From: Termitomyces sp. T153 | Taxonomy: Eukaryota; Basidiomycota; Agaricomycetes; Agaricales; Lyophyllaceae | Direction of reading: 5' to 3' | Length of the DNA: 64,000 nt | Assembly (NCBI GenBank): GCA_018296165.2 | Contig: JACKQL020000044.1 | Location: 405,129-469,128 of the forward strand | Shown here: in pieces, positions 22,301 through 34,246 of the stretch | Numbering within the stretch: position 1 is the first letter of the stretch | How the letters are laid out: the number at the start of each line of letters is the position of its first letter | Made by a program: the position numbers and the translations under genes | Notes under the pieces: generated by a model | The model's database searches: none | What the model was told of the DNA's origin: nothing | Seen by the model: the letters and a program-made list of their open reading frames with translations, nothing else

Positions 22301-22950
22301 CCTCAGAGAATGAAGCAGTAAACAAATTTGTGAACTAGATGAAGAGGTCATAGAAGGAGGCCCAGGCAGCACTGGCAAAGGCAAAGGATGATATAGTGCA
22401 ATACTACAACTACGGGAGGACCTCAGAACTCAAATACTAGCCCAGAGATTGAGTCTACCTAGATGCCTCCAACATTACAACTACTCAGCCATCAAAAAAG
22501 CTGTTGCACTACTAATTGGGACCTTTCACAGTGGAACAGCAGGTAGGGCCCCTAGCCTGCTGACTCCAGCTCTCTGTGGGGATGCGCCAGCTTTATCTGG
22601 TGTTCAACATAGTCAAACTGACTGCAGCCTCAAAGGATCCTATTCCAGGGTGATGTCCACTACCCCCACTACTTCTGGTAGTGGTTGAGTATGAGGTGGA
22701 GGAAATCCTGGATAGTCATTTATTCTGGCAATGACTATAATACAAAGTGAAGTGGAAGGGCTACAGGATTGAGGATATCTCCTAGGAACTGTGGGAGAAC
22801 ATACACACTCTGGGGCTCATCAAAGAGTTCCACTGGAAACATCCAGATGCTCTGCATGCCATACAAGGAATTTACCCTATTTTGCCAGTGGACTGGGAAA
22901 TCAGGGACTTTTTCTACCTGCATGTCAAGATGCCACATGCTAGAGGGGGA
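19370..22950 (+). pseudogene. Pol of element B1 with C-terminal chromodomain
   Basis: The protease motif is degraded (DSRAMELFLDSEFV near 19468). Reverse transcriptase covers 20160-20870, with DVWWGYNNMHIQEGDEWKAT, FGLTNSPATFQTMMN and YLDNILIYT at the catalytic box. RNase H lies at 20930-21230 ([13 protein letters not shown]). Integrase follows with a zinc-binding part (HNFCTAGHPRQWK... CNLC), the core (VASMDFIVELP) and the C-terminal barrel, then a chromodomain near 22.69-22.85 kb (EVEEILDSHLF, VKWKGYRIEDIS). Stops interrupt every domain. Confidence 0.85.
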
Positions 22951-22954
22951 GTGA

Positions 22955-23274
22955 TGTCAGGGGACTTCCATTTCTGACCTCTGCAACTTGTTCCAGCATC
23001 TTCACAGCTTGTTCAACATCTCTGGGGCTTGTTTTAGAGCCATGAAGATCTTCAGGGAACTGCAGAACTCTCTGCATTACCTCACCAATCATTGTCCCAG
23101 GATTAGGACTAGCTCTGGCTTCCTGTACAGCAGTTCCCACACCTCTGCCACCCACTGATGCACCATTCTAAGCAGCAGGGATTCTTAGACTCATTCTCTT
23201 CAGATTCCCCTCTGCTAGGTGATTAGTTACTGATTGTATTGTCATCTACTTGCTAATATACTTTGGATTCTCCT
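22955..23274 (+). repeat. 3' LTR of B1, end missing
   Basis: It starts TGTCAGGGGACTTCC directly after the purine tract TAGAGGGGGAGTGA. It aligns with the other family-B LTRs but stops at GGATTCTCCT, 48 bases before the LTR end. There the sequence switches to element C (RNase H start, minus strand). Confidence 0.82.
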
Positions 23275-24330
23275 TGTGTTGAGGATCAATTGGGTGTATT
23301 ACTGGAGTTTTGTCACAGACCCTCTTGATCATGTTTAAGCACTGCTGGTGAATGGGTCACCAATGAAATGGTGACCTGTTCTGTGTCATGGCCATTTCTG
23401 ACAAACCATTGGATGTCATTGTAGGTTCTAGGAGTGCACCACTCCTGGATCCTATTCAACTTCTCCATATCAGAGTGTATACCCTGCAAGTCAATTACAT
23501 GGCCAAGGCACTCTACTTGCTTGGCATATAGCTTGCACTTCTTCCATTTGAGGTAGAGCTTGTTCTTGCATAGTCTTTCAAAGACTACTCTAAGGTGCTG
23601 CTTGTGTTGCTCAATGAAAGCTGAGAAGACAAATATATCATCTAAGTAAACATGCATTCACTTGCCAATGATGTCACTAAAGATGAACATCATCAGGCAT
23701 TGGAATGTGACTAGCATGTTACTGTTGCCAATCTGCATGATATTACTGCAATAAATCCTAGTAATGGTCATAAACACAGTCTTAGGTACATCTAATGTAC
23801 ATATCCTCACTTGCTCATACACATTAGTGAGGTCAATTTTTGACCTCACTGGTGTGTGAGCAACATCCTCCCCAATGACTTCTCAGTCTAGTAAGGGCAT
23901 TACATCCTTAACAATATTGTCATCACACTGACATGCATCTAATGCTATCTGCAGAGATCCATTCTTCTTAGGGATGCATGATAGTAGTGCAGCCTGATTG
24001 GCTACACATAGTTCCCACCACTTTGCATGTACATAATGTTGATTTTTTTCCCACAATTGCTGCTGAAGTGACTTGGAACACCTCAGCATGAAGTATGAGT
24101 ACTTTTTAGTCTCATCAATGAGATTTATCTCATGATTCACTTCTCACTATGGAGGAAGTTCCTTCTTTATTCCATTGACAACATCTTGATACTCATTGTA
24201 CCACTGCTGTTGAAGGCATGGAATGTTGTCTTCTGTTAGCTTGGAAGGTCATGCCTTCTCTCCAACTACTCTCAGCAAAGCAATAGGCTCTTTCTCAGTT
24301 TATTTTGCTGGTGGTACAGGCTTTGTATAC
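23275..24330 (-). pseudogene. Reverse transcriptase of element C
   Basis: The minus strand reads LLSCIPKKNGSLQIALDACQ (about 24000-23930). It continues with KIDLTNVYEQVRI (about 23840), VTFQCLMMFIFSD and VYLDDIFVFSAFIEQHKQHL (about 23650), KCKLYAKQVECLGHVID and finally the connection to RNase H (HQQCLNMIKR, PVIHPIDPQ). It is cut at 23275. The YLDD catalytic box is intact but the frame is broken elsewhere. Confidence 0.85.
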
Positions 24331-24380
24331 TTGTCATGCAAGGCCATTAGACAAATCTCTGATTTGTCTGATATGTTTAG

Positions 24381-27300
24381 CTAAGCAGGGCCATAGGTTG
24401 TCCTTCCTCTTGCTTCTACCCACAAGTATTTGAACTTGCTAGGCTTGGATATTTCATCCTCCATAGCCATTTGATATACTTCAACATCAGAGGACTCATT
24501 GTTGTACATTTCCAATTCAACATACTCTTTGCCATGCTTCTGAGTCCCATTGGACTGAAACACATCCTTGACATCAGCTTTGGCAGGCTCTTCCTTCTGC
24601 TCATTGCCAGCTTCACCCACATCTGATGGAGCAGCTGTATGAGCTGTGCACATAAATACCTGGAGAGCTGGCTTAGCTGGCTCCCCACATTCATGTGCAA
24701 AGTGCCCAGTCTTTCCACACTTATAACAGTTTGTGGACTGCCTTGCATCCTTGCTGGATTGGCCTGGTGTTATGGCCACTACATTTTTCCCTGTAGCAAG
24801 ATGTTTTCTTGCTGCCTGCACTGCAGCCACAGGTTGGGAGGGCCCCAAGCCCACACCAGCTCTAAGTTGCAACAGTCTCAAGGCCCCACATATAGCTGGC
24901 CTTGTCACTAACCTTAACAACTGTGACTAAATATGTTGTCTGGTCACCTCTGTTTGCTTAGCTAGTGCAGTCCCACCCACTGTAGATTGCACTGCTGCTA
25001 GAAAAACTGCCATCCTGACTGACTCTTCCTGCTGCACTCTAAGTAGTGCACAGCAGTTTTAATGCTGTTCTCATAGGCCTTGGCCTCTAAGACAAACTCC
25101 TTGATAGTATTCACTTTTGGAGCCAGTCTGCCATTGCATATTAATGCAACAAGCATGTTGGAGGGTACTCCCCTCAAGAACTGCTCATATATAGTAAATT
25201 TGTCAGGGAACACAGCCATGTTTTGAGCATGGTCAAGCAAGGTATCATAGAAGCCTTGCACTCCTTCTTTGACTGCATACACTGCATCACAGAGCACATC
25301 ATGTGCATCTTGCATTGTTGAAGGATGTACAAACTGGTTGTACAGTCTGAGGATCACATCCTTGAATCTCCAATGGGACTGGGCTCATTTGCTATATATT
25401 ACATGTTGTAGGTACTATTTCAGCACACTTGGAGCTAGAAAGTCCATTAGAATTAGGACTTTCTTGTGATTACACTCATCCCCACCATACTGAGCTATGG
25501 CATAGAATATGCAGATGCTCATCAGCCAGTCTTCAAGTTCACTGAACCATCCCCACCATACTGAGCTATGGCATAGGATACACATATGCTCATCAGCCAG
25601 TCTTCAAGTTTACTGAACTTGGCAGACTCTGCATAGGGAGTGATCATTTTTGATGGATCACTCCATCTTGGCTGAAGTCCTTCTGGTATTGCTAGTTGTA
25701 CTGCAAGCAACTGTTCCATCACTGCCCTCAGACAATCATGCATCATCTGGTGGTGATATTCATGGGCTTGTTCTACTCCTGGAGTTGACTGTTGCAGCTG
25801 TCTCTCTGGGAGAACTGTAGTTCTCCTCCTTACAGCTCTGCATCACACCATCTTCCTCACTAGAAGGGCTATCACCTGGTCCTCCTGGATCAGGCAGGCC
25901 TTTCCTAGGGGGTGGCAGTGGGCCACAACCAGGAAAAGATGGTCCTCTTCCTGAACCTCCACCTCTTCCTCCCAGACCTTGGAGTCTATAGTGTGGCATT
26001 AATGGAGAAGAGTATACAGAATCACTCTCTAGTGATTCCCATCCAGGATCTCCTCTGCTAACAAGTCTTTCCTCAGACCAGTTCCAAGAAGCATTTGCTC
26101 CTTAATCTGTGTGTCTCTGAGAATGTGCAGGGCTCTAACCAGTCACAGCATATCCTTTTCTGAGAGGAGAATGAGAATCATGCTCCTCCTTCTTAATTGG
26201 CTTGGTTTGTTCTGGTGGAACGTACCCTTCTGGCCATGCATCATAGGCAGTATTCCCTTGGAACACTACCTCTTAATTGTCCATGTAGGACTGTCCAAAG
26301 TCCTCCATGTTCCCATTGTAAAATTGCTGTAGAGCAATTTGATCTTTCCACATCAGTGCTCTTCATGTAGCCCCACCAGGTCTACACTGCACCAATAGTT
26401 GCTCTACTGTAATCACCAACACCATGTCAGTAAACACTAAGTCTGGTGCTATAATTGTGCCTAATGTGGCCTGTTGTTGGTAGTCCACAGCAGCCTGTCT
26501 AGCCGCATAATCATGTGGCATCTCACCAGGCTGTTGTGGTGCTTGCAACAGAGTCAATGCTCCATTAACTGGAGATAGTGGGGGCACATAGGCCCCACTA
26601 AGATAAGGAGATGGCATTGCAGATGATGCCTGCAATTCCTACAGCTTCTTGTGCTAGAGGTAATCTGTTACCTCCTGTGCTAAGAATAGCATGGAAATAT
26701 CCATATATTTCACTGCATCTGTTGGGATAATGTCATCTCCCAATGACCTCTGAATTGCAATGTGTTTAGCTATTCTAGCAGCTAAACATTGCTGAGTTGA
26801 GGTCTTAGGAACCTCAACATGGTTTTGCCAGAATGCCATCACCCTTCTACAAAGAATGTTATCTGGGTGAGCCTCACCATCCATATCAGAGGTGTCTCTG
26901 ACATCCTCTGATATTGTCTCGATGAATGCTGCTGGGGCTGCTGCTTGCATACTCAGCATAGGCCCAGCTCACAATTATACAGAATTGCAAGCCCTGTATA
27001 AGAAGTCTTCTTCACTCCTCAGTGGTGTTTCTACTATTGAGGAGTCAATCTGACCTCCCTTGGCAACTGAGAAGGATTGAAGTCTTTCCAGCCTCAGTGC
27101 TGTGAGCACATACAAGGGGGTTTTCCCTTTGTCTGCCAACACCATGGCGCCTCCTTGCTCTACTGTCAGATATAGTTGAGTAGAGGGCCCTTGAGAGCCC
27201 TCCACTGTGACACCCTCCCAACCACCTGCAGGTAGTCATACTAGAGTAACTGCTGGCAGTCCTCTTGGCATTACAGCACTCTCCCTGCTTCCATCATAGT

Positions 27301-27420
27301 GTGATGTGGCAAATTCTGATGTTCTATGTGGAGCACTCTTTAATGCTCTATTGAATTCTGTCTCAGACATAAGCTCAAGCACCTGACCTTCCATGGTTAC
27401 CATGGTGCCCATTGTAGAAG
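24381..27420 (-). pseudogene. Gag of element C with zinc knuckle
   Basis: A classic CCHC zinc knuckle, CYKCGKTGHFAHEC, is read at about 24730-24690. Upstream are the gag capsid-like pieces (25357-24998, DVLCDAVYAVKEGVQGFYDT and KFTIYEQFLRGVPSNM; 25746-25522). Further upstream are long Pro/Gly- and Ala/Gln-rich N-terminal segments at 25999-25760, 26635-26363, 26959-26654 and 27205-26975. Stops and frame changes separate the pieces. The large N-terminal part makes this gag longer than that of family B. Confidence 0.78.
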
Positions 27421-27533
27421 GTGCATGTCAAAAATTTTAATGTGCTGATTATAACTAGTGGCAGTGAACCTCTTTCACCAAAGTTTGGGTTCCCACTTTG
27501 CAAATGAGTTAATGCTTGTTTGACTTAGAAAAA

Positions 27534-27734
27534 TGTAACGTTTCCATTACAGTTCACACCTTGTAAGTCAAAACTAGTCAATAGTTCTGTCTATGAAGCA
27601 TGAAGTAAGGTGCTGTCTTATATAATTGAATGTATAGTACTTTTAGGGATAGTGTCATGTGATGCTATCCATATAATTAAGTAATAATGAAACTAAGTCA
27701 GAAAGGTGAAGCAAGTAATGGGTGCTCCATTAAA
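27534..27734 (-). repeat. 5' LTR of element C
   Basis: This is the 201-bp partner of 13871-14087. It is followed at 27735-27739 by TTATG, the duplicated target site. The palindrome of the other copy is at 27647-27670 here, with one arm mutated. Confidence 0.88.
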
Positions 27735-28180
27735 TTATGTCACTTACTGACTTTACTTTATAATGACCTACCTTGATATTGATTTATTTTACTTACCATA
27801 GTAGATATTTGTTAGTTGATATGAGCTGTTATATTCAGATGGTAGAACTTACCTTGGTGGGGGTATAAACCTGGGACCTTGCATGAGGCTCACTCTACAA
27901 ATGTTTATAATACTTATCACTAGGTTAAGCAACTAGCTATATATAGAGAAATGGGCTTAACATATGCAATACTTGTAAGAGGCCCCTCTGGAATTGCTTA
28001 AATGTCTTTCTGACATCACTTTATTAACACTACCTATTGTAAGCAACAAATGATGATTACTATTGACAACTTGTATAATACAATATAATACACTATTTAG
28101 ACATACTGTGCTCTTGGTCCAAGAAGAGGATGAGACTGTAAATTTGGAAAGATCAGTACAAGATATAGATTCCATCTGAG
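27735..28180. other. Right flank of element C; target repeat, then spacer
   Basis: The TTACTGACTTTACTT repeat of the left flank resumes at 27735-27800. From there to 28180 no gene is seen, apart from the tRNA-like segment at 27856-27935. Confidence 0.5.
27856..27935 (-). repeat. Possible tRNA-derived SINE head
   Basis: On the minus strand TAACCTAGTGA fits the pol III A-box consensus except for one G-to-A change. About 50 nt later GGTTTATACCC fits a B-box in which the central CG has become TA. Both changes are the kind expected from CpG decay in this block. The sequence does not fold into a good tRNA, so an intact tRNA gene is ruled out. A SINE or tRNA relic is an inference from the two boxes only. 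Confidence 0.35.
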
Positions 28181-29982
28181 CTAAATATATCTGAATTGTT
28201 TAAACCTACTGCTGGGACTGTTCAGAATGCCTTGTGAGAGGCTGCTCAATGAGTTCAGGCTGATCTGAGATAGTTTGGGCTCTCTCCCTGCCTCTCCCTT
28301 TCCCAGCAGTTGTGCCATGGCTGTGTTGAGTTGGAGCACATTCTTAACTCTGAGTGGGCTTTTCTCTTTGGGATGACTCCAGATTTGGCATGTCATCATG
28401 GATGGAGAGTCCCTCAATGCCAAGGTCAGGACTATAGGAATCTTGGGACCACCAAGAAGGAGCAGGCAAGTAGTTTGTGTCCTTGAGTCTGAATCAGAAA
28501 GGTAGTTAATTTTTCTGCAGCTGACTCTGAAACTGATTGAGAAGCTGATCACATGCTATTAGCTAGAAGAATTGGGATATTGGATGTTGATAGTGCAGGC
28601 TGTTCTGTTATAATTGCTGGATTAGAAAGGGCATGGAGCATAGCAAAAGGTAGTGCCTGCTCTTCTGTTAAAATAGAAGGAGGCTGAGATGTAAATTGTG
28701 CCACTGACACTGACATAGAACAAGGCCCAAGGTCCAAGGCAATATCATCAGACCAGTCGAAGTCCTCACTAGAAACAGAATCAGAACTTATCATGTTCAA
28801 CAATGCCTGTCATGCAGCTTCCTGCTTGTTGTATATCAGCAAGAATTCTGACCTGGTTCCACTTTCCAGAGAGGTTAGAAACTCATGATTTTTAATTGCT
28901 GGCCATCTGATTGATGAACATCTTTTGTTTACAAAACATGATACTATAGTGGATGTGTGTGGTTTTACCTGTGGCTGTGAATTCTTTGTTTCATGACAGA
29001 AAATATACAGCCTCATAGTAAATGTGTACCTCATCACTCAATGATACTATTGATATAAGTGATATAGATGAAAGACTTACAATATCAGCTGACACTGAGA
29101 TTAATCCTGATGTGGTCATGATGCTAACCTACTTCATGCCAATTGCATTTGGTGAAACCTTGCCAGTGACCAGCCTGCCTGGCCCAAACAATAAGAAGCA
29201 AGCAATCTTGGGATGAGATACTACAATAGTACAATTGATATGTTATTAAGGAAGGTGGCACATTACCTGCATTAGCACTGGGCTCAGAAACATTGTAGCC
29301 ACATGAGGTTTCTTGAGATCAGGGTAGATAATTGGACAGAACATATTAAATTTCACTTTGGCATCTGTTGGCTTGCATGAGATCAGGCTAAAACAAATCT
29401 CATCTTCAAGGTAGTTATAGGTCTGATTCTAGCAGGCACTGGAAATGTCAAGACTCATGAAGATTTTCTCTGCATACTTTTGAATGTTGGAAATGGAAGT
29501 TGAGCAAAATGATTGGGGTTGGTGGAGTACCTGTCAACAGGATGTAAAGCAGATTGACATCAGAATAGCATGATTTAATACTCACTGCATCTCTAGAAGC
29601 AAGTAGTTGCTCAATAAAATTATGGAACTCAGAAGGCATGACATCATAAAGCTCAGACATGGCAACAAGAGTATATAGACTGGCTTCATCTTCAGCAAAC
29701 AAGCCAACAGCTTTGTTGAATGCTAGATGCTCCATAGAGCAGTATTGTAAAAAGGCAGTCCCATTAGGCCAGAGTTGATACAAAAGAGCATAATTCTTTG
29801 AGAGACAGGTGATTTTAGCTTTGTGAGGGACTAGGCAAGGATGAAAGAGTCATGGGACTTGATTACCCAACACAACATTGCTTGTAGCACTCTCTTTCTG
29901 CACTTTAAGTGCATTGACCTTGTCTTTCAATTGCAAGATCTTGTCACATTAGTTAAGTAGCACAGTTTGGCATGCAGCAAGC
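28181..29982 (-). pseudogene. Decayed gene of unknown function (minus)
   Basis: Pieces of a long protein can be followed down the minus strand. There is a short coiled-coil-like stretch (KILQLKDKVNALKVQKESAT, about 29940-29880), then after a TGA that may come from CGA a segment with good coding character (YQLWPNGTAFLQYCSMEHLA, 29783 down to 29448). Weaker pieces continue to 28181. The 5' part is separated by the family-B element that starts at 29983. Candidate continuation lies just above 34209 (EFLAQCFKTWSCKG). I do not recognise the family. Confidence 0.4.
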
Positions 29983-30298
29983 TGTCAGAGGACTTCCATT
30001 TCTGACCTCTGCAGTAATTTCTGTGGCTTGTTCCAGACCCCTGGAAATCTCCAGAGACTCTTGAAACTTTCTGTAGTTTCTTGTCAAGCATGTCCCTAGG
30101 GTTAGGGCTAGCTCTAGCCTTCTGTACAGTTGTTCTCATGCCTCTGCCACCTGCTGATGTGCTGCACTGAGCAGCAGGGATTCCTCTCTGCTAGGTGATT
30201 AGTTACTATTTGTATTGTCAGTTACCTTGCTAATATTCTTTGCATTCCCCTCTGCTAGCTGCATAATTGAGCTGCTGCTCCCAGAGGTTGCTCTTACA
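29983..30298 (+). repeat. 5' LTR of B2
   Basis: This is a family-B LTR of 316 bp, shorter than the 403-bp solo copy because of internal losses. Its end TTACA is followed by GCAGAACAA, as in B1. Confidence 0.82.
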
Positions 30299-30389
30299 GC
30301 AGAACAAGTCTCTAACTCTAGTCTGGAAGCTCCTCATAGCTGCAGGGAACTCCTAAGCCCCTATTTGTTGCTTCCTCACAAGACTGAAG

Positions 30390-33300
30390 CATTTGCAGGA
30401 TTCTATGTCTCAGCTTGCCAATCCAGACACTTCCCCTGGAGACTCCAGCCTCTCAGGACAAAGCCTGGACTTGCTTGCTATACCTACAGAACCAAGTGCA
30501 ACTGACTCAATTATCCCTCACTTATTACACAATCAAATTCTCTACCCTCCATCAGACCACCAATCATATTTCCCAATCCCTCCAGGTGCTACTAGAATGC
30601 CTGCCTCCTATCTCTGCACCACTCCTGGCAGCTCTAGTGGTTGCTCCTATAGCTCTGTTGTCCCTCTGAATGTGTACAATGGTGCTCATTCTTGTAGGGA
30701 GCACTTCCTCCAGTCCTGTCTCACCTACATTCACCTCAGCAGAAACACCTTTGACTCTGATGCATTGAGAATAACTTGGGTACTGTCATATATGAAGAGC
30801 AGATAGGCCTCCACCTACATGTTATAGGTGTTCCACTACTCTGGAGGTGTCAGAAGTTTTGCAGATTGGGCTGCCTTCAAAATAGACTTCTGAGTAGAGT
30901 TTTCTCAATCTATCCTGCCAAAACTGCCACTTTAGTGCTATGTGACAGGGAGCAGTATGGGCAAAGGAAGAGGACACTGAATAAGTGCATCAACTCCTTC
31001 TGGGCACTAGTCAAGCAAGCTGCCTACTCCAATGATCTCCAACTATGCCTCACATTCCAGGATGGCCTGCACCCCACACTGATAGAGTGCATCAACAATC
31101 TTGTTGAGGGCTGCACAGACAATAAAAGGATTGCCTTCTGGTACAAGGTGGCCCAGAATCATTGGCAGCTCATGGAGATCCAATGGAAGCTCTGCCACTT
31201 GCACCCAACACAGCACCCCTCTCTGGTTGCCAGTCTCCATTGCCCTGCTCCTGTACTCCCAGCACCCATCCCTACTCCAGCTGTCTCCACACCATGCCCC
31301 TTGCCACTGAGCATTTCCATGGACATAAATGCAGCCTAACAGCAGTGCCCCATGCCACTACTGTATGAGAGATGCAAAAAACCAAGGCACTTTGCACAAC
31401 ATTGCCTGTTGGGTCTGGAGGTGTTCTACCTCTCTACAGTGTAGCAGGAAGAGCTTCTCCCACAGCTGTTGGCTGCAAAGAATGCTGCCGGAGCTTCATC
31501 ACCAGATGAGCTGGCACCAGAGTTGACCCTAGAGAAGATGGGTGCTTGTGCACTACTACTTAGGCTTAGAGGAGGATTTTTAGTCAAGTGACAGATGAGG
31601 TGTATGCCTCCATCACCAGGTACTAACAAGTTCTCATGTCTGTTGTTAGAAAATAAAACTGCCCTTCCCAATGTTAATCATTCTAAGATAGAAGAACCTC
31701 AGCTTTTCCCTCCAGACATACAAACACCAACTCTGGAGTCCAAGCCAAGCCCTCCAATGCCAACTAGGCTCTACCAGCACTGCCCTGCCTGGGAGTGCCA
31801 ACTACTCTGGTGGTATGTAGTGGCCTCAAGCCTATCTGCAAACTTGTTGCACCTCAATGTAGAAATCAAGATCATAGATACCTAGCAAACTCACAGAGTC
31901 ACTGCCTTCCTGGACAGCAGAGGAACAGGACTATTCCTAGACTCAGAGTTTGTAAAGTGCCATGGCCTAACTATGCAGCCACTTCCCCAACCCATTCTGG
32001 TGTTCAACATTGATGGAATGCCCAACAATGCTGGTGCTATCAGCTCTGTAGTAGACCTTGTCCTCCACTACTAGAACCATGCCAAACACACAGTTTTCAC
32101 TATTACTACTTTAGGCAAGCAGGACCCAATCCTTAGTTTCACATGGCTCTAGGAGCCCAACTCTGAGGTAGACTGGGCTCAGAGCAAGATAACTATAATC
32201 CAGTACTCCTGGAGGTGCTCTGCCTATGCCACTAAGGTTAGAGAAGAGCACCAGGCTGAAGTTCAAAGATGCATGGCTATCTGAGCATGCTGCACTGGCC
32301 ATTTCCTCTTTGTGCATCTTAGACCTCCTGGATCCCCACCCCTGACATTCCCCCATAGAGAGGCCCCTTACAAGGACAACCAGAGCAGCAGCGGAGCCCT
32401 AGAGCAGGAACTAAAAGGGGAGTTTGGAGGCATATATGACCCAGAGCTCCTGAATAAGGCAGTGGAAGTTAGAGGCCAGATCTATGCCACCACCTTATGC
32501 TCACCACCCTCCACCACATAGATCTGGGCTAGCCAGACTACATCCAAGTGGCTGGCTGAGGCATTTACTACTAAGTCTGCATTGCAAGTGTTCCAGGACA
32601 TTGTGCCTTTGTACCTCCAGCATTCTCTAAGGCCTCATTTGACTTGCTCCTAGAGTACAAACAGTGGGACCATGCCATTGACTTAATGCTGAATTCTAAG
32701 CCTTTAAGCTGTAAGGTCTACTAACTGGTGCCCAAGGGGCAGGAAAAGCTTGATGCCTTCCTGCAAGAGAACCTGGACTCTGGTTGCATCCACTCCTCCA
32801 AATCTCCAATTGCTTCTTTAGTCTTCTTCATCAAAAAGAAGGACAGCTCACTCTGACTGGTCCAGAACTACTAAGTTCTTAATGCTATGACTATGAAGAA
32901 CCACTACTCCCTCCCCCTCATCTCCAAGCTCATCAATAATCTCTGAGGTGTGCAGTACTTCTCTAAATTGGACATTTAGTAGGGCTACAACAACATGCAC
33001 ATTCATGAGGAAGACAAATGGAAGGCCAACTTCTGGACCAACTGAGGATTTTTCAAACATCTTGTCATGTGCTTTAGACTCACCAATAGCCTGGCCACCT
33101 TCCAACCCATGATGAACAATATCTTCCAGGACCTCATTGCCAACATCCTTATTTACACCAAAATGTTGGAGGAGCACCACTGGATTGTGCACCTCATCTT
33201 GGAATGCCTCCACCATCACCAGCTCTATCTCAAACTGGAGAAGTGTGAGTTTGAGCAGACCTGGATCAAGTATCTTGGGCTGATTATCTCACACAGGGCT

Positions 33301-33980
33301 GCAGAGATGGATCCAGTAAAGGTGGCAGGTGTTGTGGAGTGGAGTGGCTGGAGTCCAAGAACAAGAAGGAGGTGCAGGCCTTACGAGGCTTTGCTAACTT
33401 CTACTGGAGATTCATTCAGGACTTCTTGTATCATGCCTGCCCTCTATTTGACCTCACTGCAAAGGACACTACCTAGAGCTAGGGGCCTCTGTAGCAGACA
33501 GCCTTTGATGCTCTCAAGGGTGCTATCACCTCCAGACCAGTCCTCCTCCTCCCAGACAACTCTCCCTTCTGGGTAGAAGCTGACAGCTCCAACTTTGCCA
33601 CCAGAGCTATTCTATCACAATGGTCTCTGGAGGATGGGGAGTGGCACTCAGTGGCCTTCTACTCCAAGAGCCTGAATACAGTAGAGCACAGCTACAAGAT
33701 CCATGACAAGGAGATGCTGGCCATCATCCAGTCCTTTGAAGAGTAGCAGCATTTCTTGGAGAGTGTGCAGCATAAGTTCAAGGTTTGAATAAATCACAAG
33801 AACCTCAAATACTTCCAGATGGCTAAGAAGTTCAACTGCTGACAAGCCCAGTAATCCCTTTACCTAGCCAACTTTGACTTCTTGCTGCACCACAAGCTGG
33901 GCCAGAGTATGAGGAAGCTGGACACCCTGTCCCAGAGAGTAGACTACACTAACAATCCAAGCCATGGAAGGTCTAGCACA
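30390..33980 (+). pseudogene. Gag-pol remnants of B2
   Basis: The gag part resembles B1 (YGQRKRTLNKCINSFWALVK near 30960; a degenerate zinc-knuckle stretch near 31370). Reverse transcriptase pieces include FRLTNSLATFQPMMNNIF (33067 on). RNase H is read at 33570-33950 (EADSSNFATRAIL, YKIHDKEMLAII). Numerous stops are present, several of them TAG or TGA where B1 has a Gln, Trp or Arg codon. Confidence 0.8.
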
Positions 33981-33984
33981 TCTC

Positions 33985-34209
33985 CAGGGTTAGGGCTAGC
34001 TCTGGCCTTCTGTATAGTTGTTCTCATGCCTCTGCTGCCTGCTGATGTGCTGCACCAAGCAGCAGGGATTGTTAGACTTGTTTTCTTTGGATTCCCCTCT
34101 GCTAAGTGATTAGTTATTATTTGTATTATTGGTTACCTTGCTAATATACTTTGGATTCCCTTCTGCTAGCTGCATGATTGAGCTGCTGTTCTCAGAGGTT
34201 GCCCTTACA
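33985..34209 (+). repeat. 3' LTR of B2, start missing
   Basis: Homology to the other family-B LTRs begins at CCAGGGTTAGGGCTAGC and continues to the terminal TTACA at 34209. The upstream half was lost with the integrase region. Confidence 0.8.
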
Positions 34210-34246
34210 AATGCTCCCTTACAGCTCCAAGTCTTGAAACACTGGG

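Larger units (their letters stand above)
17512..23274 (+). mobile_element. Chromodomain Gypsy element, family B copy 1 (nested in C)
   Basis: The element is on the plus strand and opposite to its host. It has a 5' LTR remnant (17512-17832), gag (about 17.9-19.1 kb), protease, reverse transcriptase, RNase H, integrase (19.4-22.4 kb), a chromodomain (about 22.69-22.85 kb), a purine tract (22941-22954) and a 3' LTR (22955-23274). Compared with each other, the 5' LTR lacks its first 49 or so bases and the 3' LTR lacks its last 48. No target-site duplication can therefore be read. It is CpG-depleted with many stops, so inactive. Confidence 0.88.
13871..27734 (-). mobile_element. LTR retrotransposon family C with nested family-B element
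   Basis: This Gypsy-type element lies on the minus strand. Its LTRs are 27534-27734 (5') and 13871-14087 (3'). They begin and end TGTAA/TTACA, or decayed forms of these, and are flanked by identical 5-mers TTATG at 13866-13870 and 27735-27739. Gag runs from about 27.2 to 24.4 kb, reverse transcriptase from about 24.2 to 23.28 kb, integrase and chromodomain-like tail from about 17.51 to 16.35 kb, and a third reading region from 16.2 to 14.1 kb. A plus-strand family-B element occupies 17512-23274 and the RNase H region is missing at that point. It is CpG-depleted throughout, with many stops, and inactive. Confidence 0.9.
29983..34209 (+). mobile_element. Family B copy 2, internally deleted
   Basis: The 5' LTR (29983-30298) starts TGTCAGAGGACTTCC and ends TTACA. 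Gag (about 30.4-31.5 kb), protease, reverse transcriptase (about 32.6-33.3 kb) and RNase H (about 33.56-33.95 kb) follow in the same order as B1. At about 33984, just after the RNase H/integrase linker (NPSHGRSS), the sequence jumps into the middle of the 3' LTR, which runs to 34209 (GTTGCCCTTACA). Integrase, chromodomain, purine tract and LTR start are gone. The flanking 5-mers do not match convincingly. The element is CpG-depleted and inactive. Confidence 0.85.

Noticed and set aside
27856..27935. An intact tRNA gene
   Set aside because: The arms do not pair, although pol III box-like sequences are present.
29978..34214. Target-site duplication for element B2
   Set aside because: The flanking 5-mers CAAGC and AATGC differ by more than C-to-T decay can explain, so no duplication is claimed.
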